Source: Micromonospora sicca
GTDB lineage: Bacteria > Actinomycetota > Actinomycetes > Mycobacteriales > Micromonosporaceae
DNA length: 41,550 nt
Assembly (NCBI RefSeq): GCF_003172935.1
Contig: NZ_QGKS01000286.1
Location: forward strand, 1-41,550
Reading direction: 5' to 3'
Position 1 is the first letter of the stretch. The number at the start of each line of letters is the position of its first letter. Positions 7,691 through 16,220 of the stretch are shown here, piece after piece. A program made the translations under genes and the position numbers. A model generated the notes under the pieces. That model worked only from the letters and a program-made list of their open reading frames with translations, did no database searches and was not told the origin of the DNA.

Positions 7691-9970
7691 ATGCACCGAA
7701 GAGTCCGGCGTCGATGGCTTCCGGCAACGGTGGCCGCCATCGTGGTGCTCGCCGTGGGGGTGGCGGCCCGGCCGTCACCGGCGCTCGCCGCCAACGGCGA
7801 CCTGGTCCAGCAGACCAACTTCGCCCAGTCGTGCTCCAGTGGCATCGGCGTCGGCATCGCGTTCGACGGCAAGAACCTCTGGTACAGCTGCTACCGGTCG
7901 AGTCCCGACCTGGTCAAGGCGGATCCGATCACCGGCGCGGTGCTCGCCTCGTACACCGTCGCGGGCGGCCTGGGCGCGCTGGCCTGGGACGGCAACCGCA
8001 AGAAGATCTGGGCCGGCTGGGGCGGCGCAGGCACCGACGGCGACGTGCGGCTGGTCGACCCGGCGACCGGCACCGGCACGGTGGTCTTCAACGCGCCGGA
8101 CGCCGGCGCCGTCGACGAGATCGACGACGGGCTGGCCTACGACGCGCAGGACGACAGCCTTCTCATCAGCCCCGACACGTCCACGACCATCTACCACTAC
8201 TCCGCGGCCGGCGCCGGCCTGGGCAGCTTCGCCTGGTCCGGCAGCGGTTGCTACAACAGCGGGCTCGCCATCGGCGGCCAGCTGCTGTTCCAGGGCTCCG
8301 ACGGCTGCAACCATGTCTGGGTGGTGAACCGCAGCACCCACGCGCCCGCCTTCGACTTCGCGACCGGGGCCGGCGGCGTACGCGACGAGGACCTGGAATG
8401 CGACAGCGTCACGTTCTCGCCGAAGACGGTGATGTGGTCGGTGGAGGCCTACGAGCCGCGCCGGGCGATCGCCTTCGAGATCCCGCCCGGCTCCTGCGCC
8501 ACCGGCGGCGGGGTCGACAGCGACGGTGACGGCCTGCTCGACGAGTGGGAGACGGGCGGGGTCACCATCGACCCCGACGGCGCCGGCCCGATCGCGCCGC
8601 AGTTCACCGACCTGCCGGCAATGGGGGCGGACAAGAACAAGCCGGACATCTTCGTGCAGATCGACTGGATGGCCGACGCCACGCACAACCAGAAGCTGAG
8701 CGCCGCCGCGCTGAAGCGGGTCGTCGACGCGTTCGCCGCGTCGCCGTACGTCAGCCCGACCGGGTCGGTGGGCATCAACCTGCACATCGACGAGGGCTCG
8801 TCGAGCATCATGAACTACGCGACAAACACGACCTGGGGGTCGCGGAGCAAGGCCAACCAGCTCGCGTACGTCGCCAACCTGGGCACCTCCGGCGCGGGCG
8901 GCTACGACTGGAGCGCGTTCCAGGCGCTCAAGGATGCCAACTTCACGCCGACCGGGCGTACGCCGATCTTCCACTACGTGATCGCGGCCCACAACTACGA
9001 CTCGACCACCTCGTCGGGCATCTCCCGAGGCATCGGCGCCTCCGACCTGATCGTGAGCCTCGGCTCGTTCACCGGCGGAACCGGCAGCGACAGTGAGCAG
9101 GCCGGCACCCTGATGCACGAGTTGGGGCACAACCTCTCGCTGCGCCACGGCGGTGGGGACGACACCAACTACAAGCCGAACTACCTCAGCATCATGAGCT
9201 ACGGCTTCCAGATGAGCGGCGTCATCAAGGGCGGGGCCGCCGGCACGCTCGACTACTCCCGCTCCGCGCTGGGCAGCCTCAACGAGAACAGCCTGAGCGA
9301 GCCGGCGGGGATCGGCGCGGCAGGCTACGGCACCCGGCACTGGTGCCCCACGCCCGCACCGGGGGCGTACGTCGCGGTCAACAACGCCGGCGGCGCCATC
9401 GACTGGAACTGCAACGGCAACTCCACCGAGACCGGCGTGGTGTTCGACGTCAACCACGACGGCGCCAACGGCACGCTCAACGGCTTCAACGACTGGTCGA
9501 ACCTGAAGCTGAAGGGCGGCGCCATCGGTCTCGCGGGCGTCACCCCCGACCTGCCCATGACCACCGAGAACAACGAGACCATGACGCCGGAGGAGGAGCA
9601 GAAGAGCCCGCCGGCGTCGCGGTACGCCTTCACCGGCTTCTTCTCCCCCGTCGACAGCCCGCCCACCCTGAACGTGGCGAAGGCGGGCAGCGCCATCCCG
9701 GTCAAGTTCAGTCTCGGCGGCGACCAGGGCCTCGACGTCTTCGCCGCCGGCTCACCCGCATCCCAGCAGGTGACCTGTGACTCCGGCGCCCCCGTCGACG
9801 ACATCGAGCAGACCGCCGGCCCGGGGGATGCCACACTCTCCTACGACCCGGTCACCGACCGGTACACCTACGTGTGGAAGACGGCGAAGTCGTGGGCGGG
9901 AACGTGCCGCCAGCTGACCGTGACGTTCAACGACGGCACCCAGCGCTCCGCCGGTTTCAGGTTCAAGTAG
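7691..9970 (+). CDS. Secreted metzincin-type metalloprotease with C-terminal PxKF domain
   Basis: Predicted 759-residue exported protein. The ATG at 7691 follows AAAAGGGGCTGAC. A signal peptide (MHRRVRRRWLP, hydrophobic core, cut after ALA) leads into about 230 residues that look like a beta-propeller with repeated strand patterns. A calcium-binding-like DSDGDGLLDEWE stretch of thrombospondin type-3 kind follows. The catalytic region carries TLMHELGHNLSLRHG, the HExxHxxxxxH zinc motif, and a downstream SIMSYG Met-turn, which together define metzincins. The last ~100 residues (SAIPVKFSLGG ... CRQLTVTFNDG) match PxKF-type domains common at the ends of actinobacterial secreted proteins. The protein should be an extracellular zinc protease; its substrate is unknown. 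A hairpin follows the stop. Confidence 0.85.
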   Translation: MHRRVRRRWLPATVAAIVVLAVGVAARPSPALAANGDLVQQTNFAQSCSSGIGVGIAFDGKNLWYSCYRSSPDLVKADPITGAVLASYTVAGGLGALAWDGNRKKIWAGWGGAGTDGDVRLVDPATGTGTVVFNAPDAGAVDEIDDGLAYDAQDDSLLISPDTSTTIYHYSAAGAGLGSFAWSGSGCYNSGLAIGGQLLFQGSDGCNHVWVVNRSTHAPAFDFATGAGGVRDEDLECDSVTFSPKTVMWSVEAYEPRRAIAFEIPPGSCATGGGVDSDGDGLLDEWETGGVTIDPDGAGPIAPQFTDLPAMGADKNKPDIFVQIDWMADATHNQKLSAAALKRVVDAFAASPYVSPTGSVGINLHIDEGSSSIMNYATNTTWGSRSKANQLAYVANLGTSGAGGYDWSAFQALKDANFTPTGRTPIFHYVIAAHNYDSTTSSGISRGIGASDLIVSLGSFTGGTGSDSEQAGTLMHELGHNLSLRHGGGDDTNYKPNYLSIMSYGFQMSGVIKGGAAGTLDYSRSALGSLNENSLSEPAGIGAAGYGTRHWCPTPAPGAYVAVNNAGGAIDWNCNGNSTETGVVFDVNHDGANGTLNGFNDWSNLKLKGGAIGLAGVTPDLPMTTENNETMTPEEEQKSPPASRYAFTGFFSPVDSPPTLNVAKAGSAIPVKFSLGGDQGLDVFAAGSPASQQVTCDSGAPVDDIEQTAGPGDATLSYDPVTDRYTYVWKTAKSWAGTCRQLTVTFNDGTQRSAGFRFK

Positions 9971-9978
9971 ACCGACCC

Positions 9979-10016
9979 GTCCTCGGCAGGGGTCCCGTGG
10001 GGCCCCTGCCGAGGAC
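9979..10016 (+). terminator. GC-rich hairpin after the metalloprotease gene
   Basis: A perfect 14-base inverted repeat (GTCCTCGGCAGGGG and its complement) with a ten-base loop begins eight bases after the stop at 9970. It lacks a T-tract, as is usual for high-GC actinobacterial terminators. It overlaps the space before the next gene, so read-through may still supply that gene. Confidence 0.65.
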
Positions 10017-10035
10017 ACCGGAGAGGCAGCCGACC

Positions 10036-10464
10036 ATGATCCGCGCACCGCTCCTGGCCGCCGCCGTGGTTCTCACCGCGGCGGCGTGCGCGTCGACCGG
10101 CACGCCACCGGACACCGGCCCGGAATCGCCCTCGCCGCCGTCGCCCTCCTCGGGCCCGGCGGGGATCACGTCGCAGGAGGCGGCCCGGATCGCGCCCGTC
10201 GCGCCGGCCCTGCTGACAGCCTTCCCCGACACCGGGACCGTGCGCCTGACCTGGTCGTCCACGGGTGAGGACCTGGCGTACTACCAGTGTCTGCGACGCA
10301 GCCCGGACGGTCGGTGGGCGCCGATCGGGCAGACGCCACCGACCCGTCGCAGCTGCGTCGACCGCAACCCGGGCAGCGGCAGCCGCGTGTACGGCGTACG
10401 AGCCGTGAGCACGTCCGGCCTCGCCAGCGCGATCACCGAGAGCCGGCCCGTCACGACCGGCTGA
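10036..10464 (+). CDS. Small putative lipoprotein with fibronectin-III-like region
   Basis: Predicted 142 residues. The N-terminus MIRAPLLAAAVVLTAAAC is a lipoprotein signal with the lipidated Cys at about residue 18. A Ser/Pro linker (about 25-45) follows, then a domain with the strand pattern TGTVRLTWSSTGED...YYQCLRR...VYGVRAVSTSG, which suggests a single fibronectin type III-like fold with two cysteines positioned for a disulfide. It lies 65 bases after the protease and in the same direction, separated by a hairpin. It could be co-expressed and act on the cell surface, but no function is known. Confidence 0.65.
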   Translation: MIRAPLLAAAVVLTAAACASTGTPPDTGPESPSPPSPSSGPAGITSQEAARIAPVAPALLTAFPDTGTVRLTWSSTGEDLAYYQCLRRSPDGRWAPIGQTPPTRRSCVDRNPGSGSRVYGVRAVSTSGLASAITESRPVTTG

Positions 10465-10595
10465 CCCGACGACGGCGACGCCGGCGCCGTGTCCGGGCCC
10501 GCCGTTCACCCGTCGCCGCTCCGCTCACCGGCTCGTCGCCGACGTCCTGCCCGTGGACGCGCCCGGAGCCGTCACCGGCGGTGGTCGGTCCCCCG

Positions 10596-11141
10596 TCAGG
10601 CCGCCGCGGCACCGGCCAGGACGCGGCGCGGGTTGTCCACGAGCATCGTCTCGATCTGCGCCTCGGGCACGCCGCGTTCGCGGACGTACAGCAGCACTTC
10701 GGCGCCGATGTGCAGGTAGTGCCACTGCGCCAGGAACGGCATGACCGCCGGATCGATCCAGTCGATGTAGCAGGAGTCGTCCTGGGACAGCACCATCCTC
10801 TCGGCGTAGCCTCGCCGGCACATCTCCACCAGGGTGTCCGCCCGGGCCTCGAAGTCGTCGGCGTAGCCGAGCACGGGAATGAAGTCCGGGATCAGGTCGA
10901 ACGGGACGGCCAGATAAGCGAGCAGCAGACCGAGCCGGATCCGTACGCCACGGGGCAGGGTGTTGTCAGCGGCGAGGCGGCGCAACAGCCGCAGCAGGTC
11001 GGGCAGCAGCCGCAGCGCCTCCTTGATCTGCGCCGTGCCAGGTTTCGCCACGAGCAGGGCGATCAGCAGCGCGATCCAGGTGAACAGGAGCGCGACGCCG
11101 ACGCCGATCAGGGCTCGCCACCACCAGTCCATGCCGGTCAC
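10596..11141 (-). CDS. Chimeric protein: DUF1232 N-terminus joined to phosphotriesterase-family C-terminus
   Basis: Predicted 181 residues from a GTG at 11141 with GAGG upstream. Residues about 7-32 form a membrane helix. Residues about 40-93 match DUF1232 (YkvA-like), including AVPFDLIPDFIPVLGYADD. From about residue 94 the sequence changes abruptly to the C-terminal end of phosphotriesterase-family TIM-barrel hydrolases: TLVEMCRRGYAERMVLSQD, CYIDW, NWHYLHI-like QWHYLHIGAEVL, and IETMLVDNPRRVL. Only the last metal-binding Asp region of the barrel is present, so no hydrolase activity is expected. I infer that a deletion joined two unrelated genes in frame. Whether the hybrid is expressed is unknown. 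Confidence 0.6.
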   Translation of the reverse strand: MTGMDWWWRALIGVGVALLFTWIALLIALLVAKPGTAQIKEALRLLPDLLRLLRRLAADNTLPRGVRIRLGLLLAYLAVPFDLIPDFIPVLGYADDFEARADTLVEMCRRGYAERMVLSQDDSCYIDWIDPAVMPFLAQWHYLHIGAEVLLYVRERGVPEAQIETMLVDNPRRVLAGAAAA

Positions 11142-11537
11142 GGTGACCTCTTCGATATTCTCTGGGAGGTCACACCAGGCCGCTCGCCCGCATCACCGCA
11201 GGTCAAAGCCCTCGTCCCTATCCCGCGTCGGTGAGCACTTCGAACGCGGTGACCACTTCGCCAACCTGCCCCCAATCTGCTCCCAAGTGCAAGGCCAGGC
11301 CATCCAGCAGCTCGTTACCGCCGTGACCTGCGCGTACTCCCCTGCCAGGCAACATAGAGCACCCTCGACTGCTGCGAAAATAGCTGAGCACTCCGGTGTG
11401 AAGCAGGACGCTGCACCGACTCTGCCCTGCGAAAACGAGAACCAGCAGGTCGTGTTGGGTGCAGGATGGTGCCGTTCGGTGCCGTTGGAGGCTGTCCAAC
11501 GCCGTTCGGTGCGTCCAGTTGCTCCCAATCCGCTCCC
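11142..11537. other. No recognisable gene
   Basis: About 400 bases upstream of the chimeric gene and downstream of a small minus-strand gene. Short overlapping frames exist on the minus strand but lack binding sites and family resemblance. A stretch repeating the word GTTCGGTGC (around 11468-11512) is the only internal structure I noticed. Confidence 0.35.
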
Positions 11538-11858
11538 CTAATCTCGGCTATAAGACCAGCAACGGCTGAGCGGCTGACAGGGACCGTACTCATCGCCAAG
11601 CTGCGGCCTCGCCGAACGGGAGAACGCCTCACGCTTGTCGTGATAGCGCTGGGCGACCAAGTCCGGATCAACTCCGGCAGAGCGTGCCTCCTCGCGCTGT
11701 GCGGCCAGGTAGATCTGACTCTGCTGGACCTGGGCTTCCAGTTCGGCGTCTCGAATCAGAGTTTCGGCGGCGGCGTTCTGCTGCCAGCGCTGGTAGAGGA
11801 ATAGCGTGGTCGCGCCGGTGGCGCTGGCGCCGACGAGGTAGAGGAGCGCCTTGGACAT
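11538..11858 (-). CDS. Small single-helix membrane protein
   Basis: Predicted 106 residues; ATG at 11858 with GAGAGG upstream. The first 24 residues (MSKALLYLVGASATGATTLF...) form one membrane helix, followed by QRWQQNAAAETLIRDAELEA, a charged helical stretch likely to be a coiled coil in the cytoplasm. It contains QSQIYLAAQREEARSAG. No family is recognised. It is divergent from the XRE regulator at 11962, with about 100 bases between, so the regulator may control it. The last 15 residues look less ordered and the true end could have been altered. Confidence 0.5.
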   Translation of the reverse strand: MSKALLYLVGASATGATTLFLYQRWQQNAAAETLIRDAELEAQVQQSQIYLAAQREEARSAGVDPDLVAQRYHDKREAFSRSARPQLGDEYGPCQPLSRCWSYSRD

Positions 11859-11949
11859 GATGGAGCCTCTCAGTTGGCGGTAGAGGAGTAGAGGATCGTG
11901 TGTTGCGTAAGCTTGGCACGGCACCAGTGGGCAGCGCAAGATGATCCTG

Positions 11950-11955
11950 TATTCT
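11950..11955 (+). promoter_or_regulatory. Candidate -10 box giving a leaderless mRNA
   Basis: TATTCT lies six bases before the GTG at 11962, the spacing expected when transcription begins at the start codon. No Shine-Dalgarno sequence precedes that GTG, which supports leaderless translation. No convincing -35 box is seen. Confidence 0.35.
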
Positions 11956-11961
11956 TGTCTC

Positions 11962-12702
11962 GTGCGTGATGACGAAAACGCTGACTATGAGGGCCCGTTG
12001 CAGGTTTCGGCAGGCACTCCTGGCAACCGCCGCTTCGGCGCTTTGCTGAAGTCTATGCGTGAACGCAGCGGCCTCAGCCCGCAAGAACTCGCCACCCGGG
12101 CAGACGTGCACGTGTCGTTCGTCCGCGGGATCGAGCGTGGCGCCCAGGCGCCGTCGGTTGCGACGGCTCGCCCGCTGCTCGCCTGCTTGACGGAGCAGCA
12201 TCGAATCCAGTGGAGGGACAGCGGTCCTTACGACCTGCTGATCTATGACTCCGAGGCCGAGCGTGACGTCGCCTTCGATTTCAAGGCAAAGATGAAAGGC
12301 CAGAACCGGCGAACCGATGTCGACCGGGAGGCAGCCTTTGAGGCAGCCGCAGTGGAGGCCATTGGAAGGTGGTCGCCAAGCGATCGGGCGGCCTTCATCG
12401 ACGCCATCTCGCCGGGCCTCAAGGCGGTTGAGCTGATGAGCGCAGCTTTCTCGGCCAACGCGGGCGAGGCGCTGCGACGGGTCGCGGTCGCGCTGCCGCA
12501 GGTTGCCGCGACCGGCGAGCCGCGTGCGGATGCCGGCGAGCATGAAGGCGATGAGCAACCCCGGTCGTCCGCACCTGCTGACGACACCAGGTTCGGCAGG
12601 GTAGTACGTCTTCTCGCTTCAGCTGACGACGAGCTGCTGGGGCGGGTCGAGAGCATGCTGCGCGACGAGCTCGGGAATCAGGGCACTTACTGGGCGTTTT
12701 GA
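11962..12702 (+). CDS. XRE-family helix-turn-helix regulator
   Basis: Predicted 246 residues from GTG 11962 (an ATG at 11941 is an alternative). Residues about 18-75 form a Cro/CI-type HTH: RRFGALLKSMRERSGLSPQE, LATRADVHVSFVRGIERG, with the recognition helix around VSFVRGIE. The rest (about 100-246) is an acidic, helical region without a recognised domain, containing RWSPSDRAAFIDAIS and a final SADDELLGRVESML helix. It probably binds DNA as a dimer and, being divergent from the small membrane protein at 11858, may autoregulate the shared region. The effector domain is unknown. Confidence 0.8.
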   Translation: MRDDENADYEGPLQVSAGTPGNRRFGALLKSMRERSGLSPQELATRADVHVSFVRGIERGAQAPSVATARPLLACLTEQHRIQWRDSGPYDLLIYDSEAERDVAFDFKAKMKGQNRRTDVDREAAFEAAAVEAIGRWSPSDRAAFIDAISPGLKAVELMSAAFSANAGEALRRVAVALPQVAATGEPRADAGEHEGDEQPRSSAPADDTRFGRVVRLLASADDELLGRVESMLRDELGNQGTYWAF

Positions 12703-12835
12703 TCGCTCCCGCTACGTATTGCTGTTTTCGTGGGCCTGGTCGGCGAGGCGTCGGCAGCGTCGAATGATCACCGCTGGGGCCGGTTCCGCCTGATTGATGC
12801 CGATGGAGATGCCTGCTTTGATCCGTGGATCCTGT

Positions 12836-13770
12836 CTGGTTCAGAAATTCGGGAATCGTCGGACCCAGCGCGATCCACACCCCAGTCCACAGTAAACAGG
12901 CTGCATGACGGAGCGACCCGCTTACCCTTCCGACCTGTCCGACGCCCGCTGGGCGCTGATCGCGCCCCGGCTGATTGGCGCCAGTCCCGCACCGACGCCG
13001 GCGTCGGCGGGCGGACCGCCACCCATGACCTGCGGGAGATCTTCAACGCGATCCTCTACGTCAACCGCACCGGCATCGCCTGGCGCTACCTGCCCCACGA
13101 CTTCCCGCCCTGGCAGACCGTCTACGGCTACTTCACCGCCTGGACCACCGACGACATCTTCACCCAGCTCAACTACCAGCTCACCGGCCTGGCTCGCGCG
13201 AAGGCCGGGCGCGGGCCACAGCCGTCGGCTGCCGTGATCGACACCCAGAGCGTGAAGAGCTCCACCAACGCACCGATCGCCACGCAGGGTATCGACGCCG
13301 GCAAGAAGATCGTCGGACGCAAACACGGCATCGTCACCGACACCCTCGGTCTGCTCCTCGCGGTCGTCGTCACCGCCGCCAGCGCCAGCGACAACACCAT
13401 CGGCATCAACCTTCTCGACCAGGCCAAAACCACCTACCCGACCCTGGCCAAGACCTGGGTCGACGCCGGCTTCAAGAACAAGGTCATCGAGCACGGCGCC
13501 ATGCTCGGCATCGACGTCGAAGTCGTCGCCAAAGATCCACGCGTCAAAGGGTTCTCAGTGGTCAAACGCCGATGGGTCGTCGAACGCGCCCTCGGCTGGA
13601 TCATGCTGCGCCGACGCCTGGCCCGTGACGACGAGGCCCTACCCGACAACTCCGCCAGCATGATCCAACTCGCGATGATCGACGACCTCGCCAGGCGCGT
13701 CACCCACGAAACCACCACAACCTGGCGAGACACCTGAAGACGGCATCACCCAGTAAAATACGTGAATCAG
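12836..13770 (+). mobile_element. IS5-family insertion sequence, probably inactive
   Basis: The element surrounds an IS5-type transposase. An imperfect terminal inverted repeat can be drawn between CTGGTTCAGAAATTC (12836-12850) and the complement of AAATACGTGAATCAG (13756-13770), ten of fifteen positions matching. No target duplication is visible, so the ends are tentative. The transposase is frameshifted near its start. Confidence 0.6.
12905..13737 (+). pseudogene. IS5-family transposase with early frameshift
   Basis: An ATG at 12905 opens MTERPAYPSDLSDARWALI, the standard N-terminus of actinobacterial IS5-type transposases. The frame then changes between about 12970 and 12995, and the next frame gives GGRTATHDLREIFNAILYVN, a DDE core (AAVIDTQSVKSS for the first Asp, KTWVDAGFKNKVIEHG for the second, VVERALGWIMLRRRLARD around the Glu) and a normal C-terminus at 13737. 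Apart from the early shift the protein is complete, so it is either recently inactivated or depends on recoding; IS5-group elements with programmed shifts usually shift further in. I favour a mutation. Confidence 0.75.
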
Positions 13771-14070
13771 ACGCCCTCTGAGGCTCGCCGGCGTGTCACG
13801 AAGCCTGGACGGCCTCAATCGGCGGCCGGTGCTCGCTTAGCTGCGGCCTATGCCAGTCAGCCTCGGTTGCACACTGCCTCGCACCGGCGCGGGTCGCTAA
13901 GCAAGTGGTCGTGCTGCTTGACATCGGCGCCTGGGAGCGCCCCCTCGATATAGGCCTTGACCCCCAGCTCTTCATCGCGAAGGCCTGTCGTCCTTGTGAC
14001 TATCGCGCACTCCTCCGACAACCGATGCTCAAACTACATAGGACTGACGCCGCACCGATCCGGGAGAACA
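13771..14070. other. Intergenic region
   Basis: Three hundred bases between the IS5-type element and the pentapeptide-repeat gene. It contains no convincing coding frame. The promoter of the downstream gene is expected here; GGGAG sits four bases before its ATG. Confidence 0.4.
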
Positions 14071-15252
14071 ATGGCAGAGCGACGGAGGCGGGTTGTTCGC
14101 TCGTGGCTATGGGTGCTCGGCGCGGTCATCGCAGCGCTCCTACTTGCGTTCGCGCTCGTGGTGGGTCCGTGGCTGCTCACGCAGCACCCGCAGAAGGGCC
14201 TGACAGCCGAGCAGGCGCTCAAGGCGAAGAACGACGTGCGGACAACGCTGGTGCAGGCCCTTGCCGGTCTTGCTGTCGCCGGCGGCGCGGTGGTCACCTA
14301 TCGCACATTTAGACAAACCCAAGTTGAGCAGGATCGCACCTATGCGCTTCGCCAGGGTGAGCAGGTTAACGGCCTCTACACCAAGGCGGTCGAGCAGCTC
14401 GGCCACGAGCAGGCCCCAGTTCGGCTTGGTGCCCTGTACTCCCTCGAGCAACTCGCCCAAGCCAACGTTGAGCACCGCCAGACGGTGGTGAACGTGCTAT
14501 GCGCCTACCTGCGAATGCCGTACAGCCACCCGGAGGAGTTGCCTGCGTCGGCTACCCCTGCACAGCAGCGGGACGCGAGCCAGGAGCTGCAGGTGCGGCT
14601 AACAGCTCAACGTCTCCTTGCCGACCACCTCCGCGCACCTCAGGGCATCTCCGGCAAGGACGCGCAGGGCTTCCCAGCCTCTCCGGACGAGCCCTTCTGG
14701 CCGGGCATGGGGCTCGACCTCTCCCGAGCTGCACTCTTCGACTTTTACCTGCTATCGGCGTCCGTTGTCGTGGCCGACTTTCAGAAGACGATTTTCAGCG
14801 GCCTTGCCGGGTTCAACGAAACGACCATCAACGGCCTCGCGTGGTTTAAAGGCTCGATCTTCACTGGCGCAGCCTCCTTCTCCGATGCGACCTTCGCCAG
14901 CAGCGCTCATTTTAACGGCATGACCGTCAACGGCGCCGCGTTCTTCGATGGTGCGACCTTCACCCAGGACGTCGAATTCGACAAGGCAACCTTCAACGAC
15001 GAGGCATTCTTCGGCGACGTGACTTTCGGCGGCGACGCCCGGTTCAAAGAGGTCTCCTTCGGAGACATGGTCGAATTCAACCGGGCGGCCTGCACCGGTC
15101 ATGCCTGGTTTGAGGGCGCGACCTTCGCTCGGGTCCCCTCCTTCTACAAGGCGAACTTCGGGCTGTCACCGCTCAGCGGGCCACCCATACTCCACAGCCT
15201 CGATGATCTGGGGCGGGATGAGGGCGGCGAGCGTGGGGGTGTGACCCCTTGA
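14071..15252 (+). CDS. Pentapeptide-repeat membrane protein
   Basis: Predicted 393 residues; the ATG at 14071 is preceded by GGGAG. Residues about 10-36 (WLWVLGAVIAALLLAFALVV) and about 55-75 (LVQALAGLAVAGGAVVTYR) are membrane helices. A helical cytoplasmic region with RLGALYSLEQLAQ follows. From about residue 235 the chain is made of tandem pentapeptide-like repeats with central Phe, for example TFASSAHFNG, TVNGAAFFDG, ATFTQDVEFD, KATFNDEAFF, which should form a right-handed quadrilateral beta-helix. Proteins of this layout are common in actinomycetes and mostly uncharacterised. The short tail after residue 370 is acidic. No operon partner is visible. Confidence 0.8.
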   Translation: MAERRRRVVRSWLWVLGAVIAALLLAFALVVGPWLLTQHPQKGLTAEQALKAKNDVRTTLVQALAGLAVAGGAVVTYRTFRQTQVEQDRTYALRQGEQVNGLYTKAVEQLGHEQAPVRLGALYSLEQLAQANVEHRQTVVNVLCAYLRMPYSHPEELPASATPAQQRDASQELQVRLTAQRLLADHLRAPQGISGKDAQGFPASPDEPFWPGMGLDLSRAALFDFYLLSASVVVADFQKTIFSGLAGFNETTINGLAWFKGSIFTGAASFSDATFASSAHFNGMTVNGAAFFDGATFTQDVEFDKATFNDEAFFGDVTFGGDARFKEVSFGDMVEFNRAACTGHAWFEGATFARVPSFYKANFGLSPLSGPPILHSLDDLGRDEGGERGGVTP

Positions 15253-15400
15253 CCCCGGAGGCCGTACCGCCGTGTCTTAACACCGCGATCGGCCACCACC
15301 GCACCACCGGCGCGACCAACATCGCCCGCGCCACCCGCCAAGCCAACCGCCGCTCACACGACTTGATCACCGCCGTGACCAGCAGTTACCCGAGAACGCA

Positions 15401-15774
15401 ATGACCCAGGTGCCGGAAGGACCTACCGTCGCTGAGTGCGACGCGAAACTGGCCCGCACCCGGGCGGGCACTCGAGGCCGGCGCTGACCCGGCCGTAGTC
15501 GCCGGCTGGATCGCCGAAACCCGGGCCGAACGCCAACGTGCTGAAACAACTCCAGCACATGCCAGTCGAAGAGAAAGCCCCGACACCCCTCCGCGCTTCA
15601 ACCGGGAGCAGATCATCGCGATCGTCGAAGAACTCGGCGACCTCGTGAGCGCCCTGCGGGACGCCGAGCCGGAACACAAGCTGGAGGTCTACCGCAGCCT
15701 CGGGCTGAACCTGACCTACGACCCAGAAACACAAACGGTGCGGGCAAGTGAAGATCTTGCCACGCACCGTTGAG
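15401..15774 (+). pseudogene. Serine recombinase C-terminal remnant
   Basis: An ATG-initiated frame reads TVAECDAKLARTRA, then one extra base moves the reading to ALEAGADPAVVAGWIAETRA, EELGDLVSALRDAEPEHKLE and VYRSLGLNLTYDPETQTVRA before a TGA at 15774. This is the coiled-coil and terminal segment of large serine recombinases ('recombinase family protein') of actinobacterial mobile elements. The catalytic N-terminal domain and zinc ribbon are absent. The 150 bases upstream (15253-15400) encode NTAIGHHRTTGATNIARATR on the plus strand, apparently another gene fragment that I cannot assign. The remnant shows that an integrative element once ended here. Confidence 0.6.
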
Positions 15775-15945
15775 ATTTCTGATGTCCGAGGGGGGATTCG
15801 GCCACAAATTTACGGCACCTATGCTCAGCATAGGTGCTCATGCCGTAATCCTATAGCAGCCACGCGTCGGGCATCCGTCGTGTTGACCGCAGTTTCCCGC
15901 CGCTGGCTGACCGCATTGGGCATGCAATGGGCACGGAGGGCCGGG

Positions 15946-16173
15946 TTACGCAGGTCCGCCCATGTCGCGGTCCCAGCCGATCGACATTTCAAAGACGTCG
16001 AGCTTGCCATCGTTCCAAGCGTCGACCTGCTGCCGGGACAGGTGCCACATGTCGGGATACATGAAGAGGCCGGCCTCGTGCCGTAGGCGATTGACGCTCA
16101 CATAGCAGGACCCGGTCTCGCTGGTGTCCCCGTCGTCCGTCGACCCGTTGCGGACCAGATGGGGACCACTCAC
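15946..16173 (-). CDS. Small hypothetical protein
   Basis: Seventy-five residues from a GTG at 16173. The reading SCYVSVNRLRHEAGLFMYPD, MWHLSRQQVDAWNDGKLDVF, EMSIGWDRDM has a balanced composition with Trp, Tyr and Met, unlike chance frames in this DNA. No binding site is clear. No family is recognised. It diverges from the hydrolase gene at 16221 with less than 50 bases between starts. Confidence 0.45.
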   Translation of the reverse strand: MSGPHLVRNGSTDDGDTSETGSCYVSVNRLRHEAGLFMYPDMWHLSRQQVDAWNDGKLDVFEMSIGWDRDMGGPA

Positions 16174-16220
16174 CTGTCCAGGCGGTCCGGATTATTTCCC
16201 GGATATACCAGGATGGGGCT

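Noticed and set aside
7714..9457. Long open frames in other phases and on the opposite strand across the metalloprotease gene
   Set aside because: They are shadows of a clear gene: low-complexity Arg/Gly/Val composition and no domains.
12905..13237. IS5-type transposase as a two-gene, programmed-frameshift element
   Set aside because: After the first ~25 residues the first frame is Ser/Thr/Pro noise, so a mutational shift near 12970-12995 is simpler than a true upstream ORF.
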